From the NCBI GenBank assembly GCA_021464245.1, contig JADCRB010000010.1, forward strand, positions 4,835,816 to 4,899,815: a stretch of 64,000 nucleotides of DNA, read 5' to 3'. Each line of letters opens with the position of its first letter. Positions within the stretch are counted from its first letter, which is position 1. The notes under the pieces are model-generated. The model was given only the letters and a program-made list of their open reading frames with translations. It had not been told where the DNA came from and did no database searches. Positions 28,311 to 39,277 of the stretch are shown piece after piece. The translations under genes were made by a program, and so were the position numbers. Origin of the DNA: Carallia brachiata. Its lineage: Eukaryota > Streptophyta > Magnoliopsida > Malpighiales > Rhizophoraceae.

Positions 28311-29967
28311 TTAAAACATTAAGGGCCAATTCGCTATTGAGTATTTTTCTCCCTTTGTACACAACAACGTTTAATTACTATGTTGTATGTATGCACGCAT
28401 ACATGCGGAGCATGGATATAGCTTGAAATGTGAACTTCAAAGAATTAATGGTATGAAATAATTGATATTTGGTTGGCGCATTAATGAAATGTTTCCCTAA
28501 TGTTCAAAAAAATTAAAGAAGGCATGGCACGCAGGCAAGTTAACTCAACCAAACACGTAACAAAAGGTGCCAACTGCCTTTCCTTTGATTGCTGCAATGT
28601 CCTTCACAAATTCGCAGTGAATGGCATCCCAACAAAAGTTTTTATGAATATATCCGTGCTATTTCTAAAGGCGTTGATCTGTTGACGTTCATGTTGTACC
28701 CATACCCACCACGTATTTGCAACAATGATGTGTGTGAATTGACCCCCAAACTCCCTAGCTACAATGTTTGCACGTGTGAGCTATTCCCATTACATTATCA
28801 TGTAGTTATGTTTCTCTGTTATCATTAATTAGTGTTATGGCATTCATTGGTAAATCTATTTGGTATACATTTCTTTGCCGAATAATTTTAAGAGTACGTG
28901 TTTGTTCATATGGTTACGTATCGCTATTTTCATTAATAAGTGCTATGACAGGTATTTGTTCAGAATTTAGCTTTTTATTTTTGATATAACAATAAAAAAA
29001 GCTACCATAACTCTTATTGTTTATTTTACATATATTGATTAAACCTTGTCTTGAATGGTAAGGAGTGGACTGGCCATATAGACAGGATGAATCTTGGACT
29101 TGGCTTGTGACCTGCAAGACAAATTAAAGTTATAAAGTGTGAGGGTAAGATATGATGTTAATATTTTGATATTTAAATCAGTTAATTATAAAAAAGGACA
29201 GAATAAGAAATCTACTAAGAATGAAGTCATTACTTCATATTCTTGAGATATTTATAAGATAATTAGTGCACTCTCTTTTTTTTAAGTCTATTAAGAGATT
29301 TATTGAATTATAAACTATACAATTTTTTCACATAAATCTTATCTTTTTTTCTTAAGATTTAAACTTAAAACTTATAAAATAAAAAATTTAAATTCTACCT
29401 ATTAAAAGGTCTGTTAAAAGACAAATTTAGTGCATTCTGATTGGCTTAGGGAAGGTGCAAATAAAGAAGGTATATCCTGTCCTCAGAATGAAACTCCAAT
29501 CCCTTAGGACAAGACTGGTTCATCCAGAGATCTTTATTAGGTATGATTTTTGGGCTTGAGCCCAAAAGTATTGGACCGTAATTTATATATAAAGAATTCT
29601 AATTTTAATAATGATGACTTTTTTTTTCACATTTCACTAAATGTTATACAGTTATAGCTTGTTTGAAATGCATAATTCCTTATCTCAAAAAAAAAAAAAA
29701 AAAAGAAATGCATAATTCCATTCACTCAATCAAAGGCATAAGACGCGGATACGGCTCCTCCCTCAGTCAAGTTAAGCTTTGAACTCTTAAATGCCGCGTT
29801 CATGGTTGTATGTTAAAACGAAATTATATAATTACATTTAAATAATATTAATTAATAACCTAGATAATAATAATATTTTTTATAAATTTAATTATTTTAC
29901 GATTTATATTAATTTATTATTATTTTAAAATTTCTCTTAAATTTTTTTTTATTGTTATATGTAATGT

Positions 29968-29980
29968 CACGTGCCACGTG
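29968..29980. promoter_or_regulatory. Twin CACGTG G-box
   Basis: Two CACGTG palindromes separated by one base. Such sites bind bZIP or bHLH factors when in promoters. No gene starts nearby; the nearest is the LEA gene, whose 3' end is about 1.1 kb away, so a function is not supported. Confidence 0.3.
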
Positions 29981-31054
29981 GTAAGAGACATAAAAAAACA
30001 TTATCAATGAAACAATTGAATCAAGGCATTTCCGACACTTTTTTTTTTATAAGGTCTGATTATATGGGCAGACTGGATGTTATATGTGCAAGATAGATAT
30101 AAATTTTGTATAATTATAAGTGTATTTTGTACAACTGTAATTAAAAAATATGCAGTAATAAAAATAATAATATTTTTTATCTCATTTTTATCATTTAATT
30201 ACACAAAATATAATTATAATTATATAAAAATCGTGTCTATACGCGAGCATATGACTCTTGTGTCTGTTCACCAATTTTTTTTCTTTTTTATATTCTCCTC
30301 TTCCTCCGACAGCCGACTCACTCTACGTCTCTAACCCCGTGCGCTCCACACCCCCCCCCCCAATCCCCATATTTGATTCTCAGAGCGATACCGAATCTTT
30401 ATCTTGCAAATGATGAAAGCAGATGAGGTTATAAGTCTTTCATTTATGTTTTCTAGTGAGAATAAAAAAAATTCGTGGCTCCCTCCCCCTTTTTGCACAA
30501 TAATATCAAAATTTCGGGCTCAAAGGGCGTAGTTTTGGCTCCAAAGGGCCCTGCTAAACGACCCTAAAAATGAAAATATAATTACTTATTACTTTATTAT
30601 GAGAAAAAATATTAACACCGCTGTAAGTAAATAATTTATTGCGACAATCTTATCGTTTATTACTCTACCATTTACTTCATTTCAAGTTTAATGAAAAAAA
30701 TAGAATCAAACTAGATCTGATATTGAGATGATATTGAGAATATTTGTTACTTTTATTCACAAACAATCCATAAAATTACAGTAAATTTGTTTAGTCACAA
30801 ACTTATTTTATTTTATTTTTTAATTTTAAGTAAACTACAATCTTATTGTACAGTGTTGATTAGATAATTTTACTAAAAAAAAAAAAGAAGAGTAGAAAAA
30901 AAAATCCCCAACTAGAAACAAAATCAGTATAGGAGAAGATGTCTACATTACTAATTATCCAATTGCTTCAACATCGGAATGGCAACGCAGCAACATCGGT
31001 ATGCACATATATATACATAGTGATGAACCAAAAAAAAAAAAAACTTGAATGAGT

Positions 31055-32133
31055 TTAGAGCTCATCATCCCGGCCTCCACCAGCAGCTATGTTATCCTTA
31101 ATCTGCTGGGACTTCTGCTTAGCAGCCTCGTAGTTGGAGGCAATGGTCTCCTTGGCAGATTCAAGCGTCTCCGCAGCTTTCTGCTTGGCTGCCTCATATC
31201 CTTCCTTGGTCTTCTCTTTTGCTGCTTCTGATGTCTCCTTGACCTTGGCCTTTACTTCCTCAGCCTCCTGAGCCGCTGTTTCTTTAGTCTCTTGAGCCTT
31301 TTCCGCTGCTCTTTCCTTAGCCTCCTCAGCCTTCTCTTCGGCTGCCCCTGTTGTAGACTCAAACTTTTGCTTTGCTTTCTTTGCCATTTCGCTTACCTTC
31401 TCTTTGGCAGCGTCTGTATATCCGCTGCCCTTTTCTGTTGCCGCATTCTTCACGTCACTGGCCTTCTCTGCACCGTACTGAACAGCCCCTGCTCCCATCC
31501 ATCATTGACCAAAAACATTAAGGTGGCGGTCAATAAGGTACGCTACGAAAGATCTTAAATTTTGTAATTCACCGTACTTACCTTATATAGCACGTATATA
31601 AATAATTCATAAGTGTAACCTAATTGATTGGTAACCCACGTCACGTTACGTTTAAATGAGAAATTAGAGTTCAAACACTACTTCTTACCAATATTCATCA
31701 ATACCTATTTTCTTATATCCGCGTCCCTTTATATGAGCTATGCCCCTCCTTAAAGAAAAAGAGAGAAAAAATAAAAAAGTATATAAAGATGCAAAATTTG
31801 GAGAGTCTAATTACTGGAAACTGTGTCTTTGGTGTCGGCTGCTGCATCGGAGGCTTTCTTAGCAGCGTCTCTGGCGTCATCTTGTTTTCGTCCTCCAATG
31901 GTTTCGGAGAGCTTCTCCTTAGCCCACTCCGTCCAAGACTCCGACGCCTCCTTAGCTTCTTTGGCTTTCTCCCCTGCTGCTGCTGCCTTGCCAAAGTCTT
32001 CACTTTCCTTACTCGTTGAGGGCATGTGGTCCACGCTGGAGCTACTACAACTCACAACCATCACTATCAGTAGCACTGCCGCCACTGCCGTCCAGCCAAA
32101 ACGCCAACCGCAAGATTGCTTGGAATAACCCAT
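31055..32133 (-). CDS. LEA (group 4/LEA_4-like) protein with N-terminal hydrophobic signal and C-terminal DDEL
   Basis: Two exons, 32133-31815 and 31491-31055 (or from 31488), give about 251 aa. The N-terminus has a basic start and a hydrophobic segment (WTAVAAVLLIVMVVSC, residues about 14-29), a signal peptide or anchor. The rest is a hydrophilic, Ala/Lys/Glu-rich, predicted amphipathic helix with repeated 11-residue-like units (AKEKVSEMAKKAKQKFES, AAKEKTKEGYEAAKQKAAET). The chain ends GGRDDEL, close to KDEL/HDEL ER-retention signals. Such LEA proteins protect membranes and proteins during drying, and this one is probably in the ER lumen (inference). The ATG at 32133 is the first in frame. 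The acceptor is a tandem AGCAG, so two forms differing by three bases are possible. It resembles the LEA gene At3g17520 that I recall beside CIPK1 in Arabidopsis. Confidence 0.85.
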
Positions 32134-32329
32134 TTTGTGAAAGCAAAAAACAGTCAATAGTAAATACACGGAAGGGGCTCTGCACGTAGAGGTATAAAAC
32201 TGAACTACTTAGCACGATTTTTGCATAGTAAAACCAAAAAACAAAGCTTTGTGGGGTGGCGTGGGGTTGGAAGTTGGTTTCTGCTTATCTGCAGAGAAGT
32301 TGACGAGCAACGATGACAGGTGGCAGGAA

Positions 32330-32336
32330 ACGTGGC
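32330..32336. promoter_or_regulatory. ABRE-like ACGTGGC site upstream of the LEA gene
   Basis: ACGTGGC lies about 200 bases upstream of the LEA start codon. ABRE motifs with an ACGT core bind ABA-responsive bZIP factors and are common in LEA promoters. Function is inferred from motif and position only. Confidence 0.45.
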
Positions 32337-32339
32337 AAC

Positions 32340-33912
32340 CTAAGAATCAGGAACGCATCGCAAAACTTGACATCTGTCATATGGCGGCATACCAAGTGTC
32401 TACTTCTTAGCAAGCTTACAGTTTCCAATTCTCATAAATAACTGTTAAATTCTTGCAATTTTGGTACTAACTAAAAAAAAATTAAGAGATTTTTAATCTG
32501 AATTATTTGTTTATAAGTATATTTTACATATGATATCATATCAATTAAATAGAATCTATTAGAAATAAATAAAATTAAAAAATAAATTTGTGTATAATAA
32601 AATTATGATTAAATTATACTCATCATAAATAAATAAATAAAATTAATAAATATCATAAATTATAATTATGTAATAGTAGAGCTCTTATAGGATAGAGAAA
32701 ATGTTGATGTGCAGAATTTTTATGTTTTAATTAATGTTTCGAATGAAATAAAACTAATAATTTTTATAATTAAAACTAAAAATAATTATTTTTTCATTAT
32801 AAAAATTATTAATCTTACTTTAAAAATTATTTATTTTATTTTATTTAAAATATTAATTAAGATATAATATATATATATATATATTAGTGTAGTGTTATGT
32901 AGCATAACCATGTTCAGCACGTAGCGAGACCTGACCCCATGAAGTCGGGACGTGTATCTATATTCCACGTGTTCTTATGCCGATGAACCGATCTCCCGGC
33001 CCCTTCTTCTGGGCACTGGGCCTGAGCTGCGACAGCAATGGGGCCAATAAAACGCACAGCACGCCCACTGCTTATTAGCCAGCCGCCTGAATGGAGCATT
33101 TGTAGGGCTATTCACGGCTAGCTTTCGCGGGTTTAAGTTAAGGGCGCTGATAAGTGCGCCGAACAATATTTTGAGGAATTAAAATATTATTTTTTTAAAA
33201 AAATTAAAAATTAAATAAATAAATATTATCTTAAAATATAAAATATAAACACTATATAAAATTCTCAAAAAAAAATTATTATATTCATATGTATATAGAT
33301 ACGTATATAATTTTTTGCTTAAGTTAAACAGCTTTTTTACTTACAGCACTGTCACAATGCGCAACTTTGAGAGGATGTTTTGTATTGTTGTTGTGATGAG
33401 GCGAGGCCACCACGAGGCACTTGTCCATGATTCTATCTCGCCACAGCCTCTTACACCAGAAAAAAAAAAAAAAAAACAACAATAATGGATGTTCTTCTTA
33501 ATAGAATTACGGCCCAATGATAACACGAAGAAGTTAATTGCAATCTGTTCTGTTTTACTCCTGGGACACACTTACATTTTCATTACATTATTTTTGTTTT
33601 TCTGGCACTACATTTATTGTTTGACATTAAATTGCTTTAATTTTAGAATATATTCGCAAAAACTACTCATCTCTTGCCACAATAATATCTCTGACTTTGC
33701 AGCCGGCTGAAAGTTTCCAAGTTACCATTCGACTGAAAATTGCAACTTTTATAAATATTTATTTTCCTAACTATTACTAAGCAATCGATCATATTTGTTC
33801 ACAACATATTTCTGGCTTCATAGTTTGTTAACCATAATAAAAGAAGAATTCGACGATCATGTCAAACAAACCTCCAAACTCCTATCAAAACTTGTCCAAG
33901 GTCAATTACAAA
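32340..33912. other. Intergenic region between the LEA and MUSTANG genes
   Basis: About 1.6 kb without a gene. It contains an AT-rich MITE-like copy in reverse (about 32478-32640), an imperfect AT palindrome (about 32710-32860), a (TA)n run at 32870-32884, a G-box CACGTG at about 32966, and a poly-A tract near 33460. The end next to 33913 should hold the MUSTANG gene 3' UTR. Confidence 0.5.
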
Positions 33913-36179
33913 CTACGTAGAGTGGCCTGATGTTAATGCTAAAGACTCCTTGCATGTCTTCTTGTTGTGGCCAAGGCCCTTACACTTGCTACACTGGAGC
34001 TGCCGCTTGATAAGATCAAGTGATTCAGGTTGCTTAATCTTTGGCCGGCCGGGAGGGCGCTTAGTTGGCGGAGGAGTTACAATAACTCCTGCATCAGTTG
34101 ATTCTCCTTGGATCGGTCTGTCAACATTTGGGACTGGGCGAATCGACTCGGCATAAGTTAAGCGGTAACTCTCAGTTGTGAAATATCTGGAGCAATAATC
34201 ATATGGACTTCTACCTATCCATTCGAAGACAGCAATAGCATGACAGCAAGGCAAACCTGTTAGTTGCCATCCCTTGCAACCGCATTCCCAATTTTCAACA
34301 TCAACTATGTGAACAGATTCTCCCCGAACCTCAAATCTGCTACCGTGGGAGAGTAAGACTTGAAATGACCTCGATAATGATATTTCCTTTTGCAACTTTT
34401 CCTCGTTCGAGGGAGTTAACTTGGTCATCCATTGACTGGATTCTACCTGACAGGTATAAATTGATTCCATCATCTTGCCCCTCATTACGTCAATCATTTG
34501 GGTTATTGGCAACTCATGTGCCTCTGATACCCAGCTGTAGAACTGTTGTCCAAAATTGGATGTCAAATGGTTATATCTCGCTCCTACAAAGAAAGCATTT
34601 GCCCAGTGATCTGGCTCACTTTGCATGACCCAATTGTAAGCTTCAGGGGAGATACCTTTTATGTTCTCAGCACACCTATGGAACCCATCGGGACTTGTTG
34701 CATAGGCAGCAGAGTACAAGTCAGTTATCATGAATCGTCTTGCTTCATGGGAGAACTGCCCCTTCAAGTCCCTATTAAGTTTCTCAGTGAGACGACGTAG
34801 ACAATAGCTGTGGTAGCAATTATGGAAAACCTCAGCTATTGATTTCTTTAAACCATTCTGGATATCTGCAACAAAAGTAATCTGCCTAGATGTAGAGACT
34901 GCAGATTTCAGTTCCAATAGAAACCAGTGCCAGTTGTCCTCTGTTTCAGCATCCACTACAGCAAAGCTACAGGAAAAATACCATCATCTGCATCTGCAGC
35001 AGTAGCGGCCAACAGTGTACCTTGATACTTTGAATTTAAAGGGGTACTGTCAAGGAAAATGAGTGGACGGCAACCCTGCTCAAAGCCAGATATTGAAGCA
35101 TGAAATGAGACAAAGAGGCGATGGAAGCTTGAGTCATCCTTGGTTGAGAATGTAGCAACACTGCCAGGATTGGTCTCCTTTATCCTTTCACAGAAAAATG
35201 GTAACTGATTGTATGCCTCTCTGTAGGAGCCCTGAAGCTGCTCCCTTGCAATCTCTTTTGCACGCCATGCCTGAGAATAATTCAGGTGAATTCCATAATC
35301 ACGTTTGATGTCCTCTACGATGTCCTTTGGCTTGTAGTTAGGGGCAACTTTCAGTTTCTCCTTTATGATACTTCCCACCCAACCCCTACTTGCACGGTAC
35401 CCGGCTCTTGCAGTGGCTCCTTCACATGTGTGGTTTGGGTTCATTTTCTTAATGCAAATCAATTGTGTGGTTGACAACCTAGATGCGTATATCCGCCACG
35501 GACAACCTTGGTATTTGCATTTGACAGAAACACGATGACTATCATTTTTCTTATATTTGTAAGCAAACCCGTGTGCAATAGAGTACTTATGCAGAGCTTC
35601 TCGAAATTCGGCAAGACTATTGAACCTTTGATTAACGCCAGTGATAGTGTTTTCCCATTGTAGAGCAGCTTTCCGATGAGAAGCATCAGAGATTCCAGGA
35701 GGAACACAAGATATAGGAACTTCATCCGGTATGACTTCATAGTTTTGATGAATGGTATCGGCCATGTCAACAGCAACATCAATCGGGGTAACCATAGGAA
35801 CTTCAGCTTCTGACACAGTTGTTCTGCTCGACCTGCTAGCAGGCATGTTCGAGACATTCCTGGCAGCAGCTTCCTCTGCCATGAGGAAAACATCAACTGT
35901 CCCTGAATCTCCAAGGAAATTAATCATGCGCTTTAAATCTTTCTCTTTGGAGATTGTGATAAGGGTCTTTTTGTTTCCGGGCAGGAAGTACTTAATAGAC
36001 ATGGAATCCATACTGCAGTTAAACATTTCAGCTAATTCAGACTTGAAATCACTCAACTGCGTCTCCTCATCGATGTCAATAGCATAAGCCTCCCCGCCAT
36101 TGTACGATAACAACCCGTCCTTATTTGTCACAAACTCTCCACCAGACTGGCATATAGCTATTACTTTCTTTGCAGCCAT
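33913..36179 (-). pseudogene. MUG: MUSTANG-type domesticated MuDR transposase with PB1 domain, frameshifted
   Basis: One coding exon in two overlapping frames, 36179-34956 and 34956-33913, together about 750 aa. Domains in order: PB1 (about residues 1-100, GGEAYAIDIDEETQLSDFK), the MuDR DNA-binding zinc region (VSVKCKYQGCPWRIY through NHTC), the transposase core (LIFLDSTPLNSKYQG, ITFVADIQNGLKKSI), a SWIM finger (CGCKGWQLTGLPCCHAI), and a CCHC knuckle (CSKCKGLGHNKKTC). PB1 marks the MUGB group of MUSTANG genes, host genes derived from Mutator transposases and needed for normal plant growth. The frame breaks at 34963-34965, where an AAA run is one base short of keeping the FPVA...VDAETEDNW core in frame. 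As written the product stops after about 405 aa, losing the second Asp, SWIM and knuckle. This may be a real mutation or a homopolymer sequencing error. Confidence 0.88.
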
Positions 36180-36185
36180 GTGGTA

Positions 36186-36663
36186 CTAAATGGAAAGCAG
36201 AAAGAAAGAAAGACTGAACGGTAAATATCAGAAAATCAAATTAACAAAAAAAAAAAATCATGATTTATTCAAGAAAATTAAGGGCAGTGGGTGGCTTGCA
36301 CTAAACAGTGCCAATGTCCATCCAACTGCAACGAGAAGGGGGAATTTGAAGCAAATTAGTAAAACATCAATAAAATAAATGAAAACCCACGTCCTATCCG
36401 GAACCAAAAGAGGAAAAAGTATAGCCTTTACTAAAAAGAACAAAACTTTCAAGTGATACGACAGACCCAGAGCTTCACGATCGAGAATTCGATTACGAAG
36501 AGACAAATATGGAGATAGGAAAGAATGTGGAAAATAATAATAATAAACCCCAAATTAATAATGGACAAATTAAAATTTAAATCAATTTACAAGAACCAAA
36601 ATCAAAACCCTAGAGCAGAGCAAAAGGAAAGAAACTGAAAGAAAAAAAAAAAAAAATTCTCAC
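36186..36663 (-). other. Probable 5' UTR intron of the MUSTANG gene
   Basis: The minus strand reads CACAG|GTGAG at 36664/36663 and TTTAG|TACCACATG at 36186/36185, six bases before the start codon. The interval is AT-rich. The leader exon would lie from 36664 upward. Confidence 0.5.
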
Positions 36664-37570
36664 CTGTGAAAAATTCAGAGCGACGAAGAATAACGTTAAT
36701 TGTTGTTGTTGTCGAGTACGATGATGATGGATGTTGGGTTCAACATAGATGGCGGCTTCTAGGTTATTTTTACGGCAATTCTTGTTGGCGTCGTCGCCGC
36801 TATTCAGAAGCTACAAAGGAGGAGGCGGCACAGAGAGACAGAGCCAGCCCAGCCACGCAGCGCCGGGCTACTTCAGCTAATCCGACGCAACATCGCTACG
36901 AATATGAAACGTTACCGTTTCTTTCTGTCCGCTTTCACTTTCTACTTATTTTTTCTCCCCTTATATTACCTCTGGCATTTTTACCTTTTTTTTTTAAATT
37001 AATTAATTTGACCCAAAGCTGATATACAATAATACAAAATTTCAACACAGTATTTTAACTAATCATATTAGAAATTCGAGACTTTTTTTATCTTTTTTCT
37101 TAGAAGTCTACATTTACAAAGTTTAGAGCTTGTCTTGAAAAAAAAGGAATTATGTCATGAAAAAATTTTTCGGAAAAAAGAATAAATTCTGTTCTTGTAT
37201 TTATTTTGTTACTTAAAAAAAAAGTTACTTTTTAAAAATAAGATTACTTTTTTTAAAAAAAAGTATTACGGGTTTTAATACATTAAATAAATAATAAGTA
37301 ATGTTTTTGATATCCTTTTCCTTAATTTTTTGTTTTGAAATAATTTTATTTTAAATCTTAAATTTTTGTGAATTTTAGTATTTCTTGTTACCTAAATCTT
37401 GCATCTTTAATGTTGCATCCATAACTAGATGGAACATGGACAAATCGTTTGGACTTTATGGAGAACATAAAGAAAAGGACAATGAGAAGAAATATTCTTT
37501 TTACCAACGCGTATAGACTTTTATGTAATTCCAGCATGCAGTCCCGTCATTGTCTTCTCTTTCTCCATAT

Positions 37571-37662
37571 TAACGTTGTCGGATTCAGTATCGAACTGAA
37601 AATATTAATAGGTCAAAATTTAACTGATTGAATCAGTCAAATTAGTATTTGAATCGGTATTT

Positions 37663-37704
<42 letters not shown>

Positions 37705-38055
37705 TAAATATTAATTTCTTTAATTTTAAAGATTAAATTGAAAATTTTGATAGATTTATGACTAAATTAAAAATTTTAATAAATTTAGAACTCAAATTAT
37801 AATTTGAACAAAATTTGGGATCAAATTAAAATTTTTATATTTTTATATTTTACTTGGACCGGTTGTACCGGTCTGATTTTGACCGGTTGGATCAGTCCGA
37901 TTTTAACTAATTGGATTGGTCCGATTTTAACTAAGTTTTACCAATTTTGACCAGTTCGAGTTTCCTTCAATTTTTACCTTGAACTGGACCGAACTACTGA
38001 CCGATTATCAATTCAATCGGTCGGACTGACCGGTCCAGTCCGATTTTTACAACCA
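37571..38055. mobile_element. ACCGGT-type MITE (MULE-like), copy 1
   Basis: The element starts with GTTGTCGGATTCAGTATCGAAC near 37575 and ends with GGTCCAGTCCGATTTTTACAACC, whose reverse complement begins GGTTGTAAAAATCGG. Flanks TTCTCCATAT and TGCTCCATAC match at 8 of 10. The interior has a (TA)n run (37668-37701), an AT-rich block with regular TTAAATTGAAAATTTTGATA-like motifs, and many ACCGGT/GACCGGT motifs in the right half. It is homologous along its length to 62876-63329. There is no coding capacity. Confidence 0.72.
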
Positions 38056-38235
38056 TGCTCCATACGCGCTCCTCCTCAATCCTTGGATAGACTTCCAAAA
38101 AAAAAAAAAAATCTCATTATCTTAGCCGTGCTTACCCATTTTTGTGACAAAAAAATAAAATTTACAGAAAAAAAATTCAATCCTTGCCTTCTCACATTTT
38201 TATTCATCGCTTCATGTGAGAGGAAAAAACAAACA

Positions 38236-38532
38236 TAGCCTGATAATAATTCGGCGATCTTCCTCTATTCACGACTCTAATTTGAGCCTTAGCAATTGCG
38301 CTTTGAAAGCAATGCCTTTTTTTGACCGCCAATTTGATTATGCTTGCGCGAGTTGATTATAGACTCGATAATCACTGTAGTCGATTTGGAGGAGGCTTAT
38401 TCGGGTCTAACGATACTCAAGTGGTGAATCCTTTGTTATGGGTTGAGTTAAATGAGATACACATACGAAAACTATTCCGACGTCGACTAACAAATTCGAT
38501 AACCGATATACTTGTAATGAATTTTTTTTTTA
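38236..38532 (+). repeat. SINE-like family, copy c
   Basis: Shares ATTCACGACTCTAATTTGAG near its head, then AGTGGTGAATCC, GGGTTGAGTTAAATGAGATA and AATTCGATAACCGATATACT, and ends in a T-run. It aligns with the copy at 24530-24833. Confidence 0.6.
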
Positions 38533-38639
38533 GTGTTGATCATCTTACCAAAGTCTCATATTTTATTAACCTTTCCGCTTAGTTTTTGTGCAGCAGCTAT
38601 ATTTCGGCACTGAAATGGACCCCAATAGATAGATAAAAT

Positions 38640-38957
38640 CGGAATGTCCTACTGCTGCAAAGTGCAACTTCTTGTGAAAATCCCCAAACGCCCCTTCAGG
38701 ACCATCCCCAAACTCCAACTCCATCGGACCAATCAAAAGGTCATATTCAACAAACCCCATTCTTCTCCTTCCCCACACACAGTGGACCAAAACTTGGCTT
38801 CTATGGCTGCCGCGGCCTTTCATTCCCAGACGCAAGTCCCTACCTTGCTTCCATCTCCCCTCTCTAATCATGGTCCGAAATCAGAATTTCCTGTGGTATT
38901 TCAATTGTGTGTGCGGTTGGCATTGTTGGTTCTTGTTGACCAAAATCCAGTGCACTG
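38640..38957 (+). other. Possible orphan first exon or gene fragment
   Basis: The plus strand has a non-repetitive, promoter-like stretch (CCAATCAAAAGG, then CT-rich sequence) followed by ATGGCTGCCGCGGCCTTTC at about 38803. This opens an Ala/Ser/Pro/Leu-rich frame (MAAAAFHSQTQVPTLLPSPL) like a plastid transit peptide. The frame stops at 38957 and no matching downstream exon was seen. It may be the left-over 5' end of a deleted or truncated gene. The parent gene is not recognised. Confidence 0.3.
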
Positions 38958-39277
38958 ATAAAAGTTGACAACATAAAGTCAATGTGAACTGCCACCTAAA
39001 TCTTTTGCGTCTAAGCTCCATCATATACACATCAAAATATAAAAATTCATGCAATGAAACATTGGTTAGCTTTGTTTTTTATTGAAATGCATATTTTACT
39101 GAAATGTCAGATGATCATAACATCTGAAGAAGTCAATAAAGTCTTCCTAACTTGGGTTACCCAAAACAACCGTGCCCCTAATAACCTCACCACAAGGTGG
39201 CAAATTTGCAGAATGGGAAATTTTTCCCTGAACGAATAAAAAAACTATATGCTTTCTGAACATATAATGACTGCAGT

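Larger units (their letters stand above)
26848..31054. other. Gene-poor intergenic region 3' of the LEA gene
   Basis: No gene is recognised in about 4.2 kb. It contains a purine-rich tandem-repeat element at 27430-27792, an AT-rich MITE-like copy at 28150-28310, a pair of G-boxes at 29968-29980, poly-A tracts near 27961 and 29690, a C-run at 30350-30361, and AT-rich filler. The last few hundred bases include the LEA 3' UTR. Confidence 0.55.
37020..39277. other. Intergenic region between the MUSTANG gene and TGD4
   Basis: Holds the upstream region of the MUSTANG gene, a MULE-like MITE (37571-38055), a SINE-like copy (38236-38532), and a possible orphan gene fragment (38640-38957). The last part is the TGD4 3' region. 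Poly-A tracts occur near 37140 and 38100. Confidence 0.55.

Noticed and set aside
29968..29980. G-box pair as a promoter of an unseen gene
   Set aside because: No coding frame or transcript start is supported within 1 kb on either side, so a promoter role is unsupported.
31055..31498. LEA exon 2 as a complete single-exon gene starting at 31498
   Set aside because: The upstream exon continues the LEA repeat pattern, splices in phase and provides a signal segment, so the start at 32133 is preferred.
31292..32128. Plus-strand open frames (31292-31558, 31789-32019, 31823-32128) opposite the LEA gene
   Set aside because: Antisense of an Ala/Lys/Glu-rich coding region naturally lacks stops. The LEA protein on the minus strand explains the bias.
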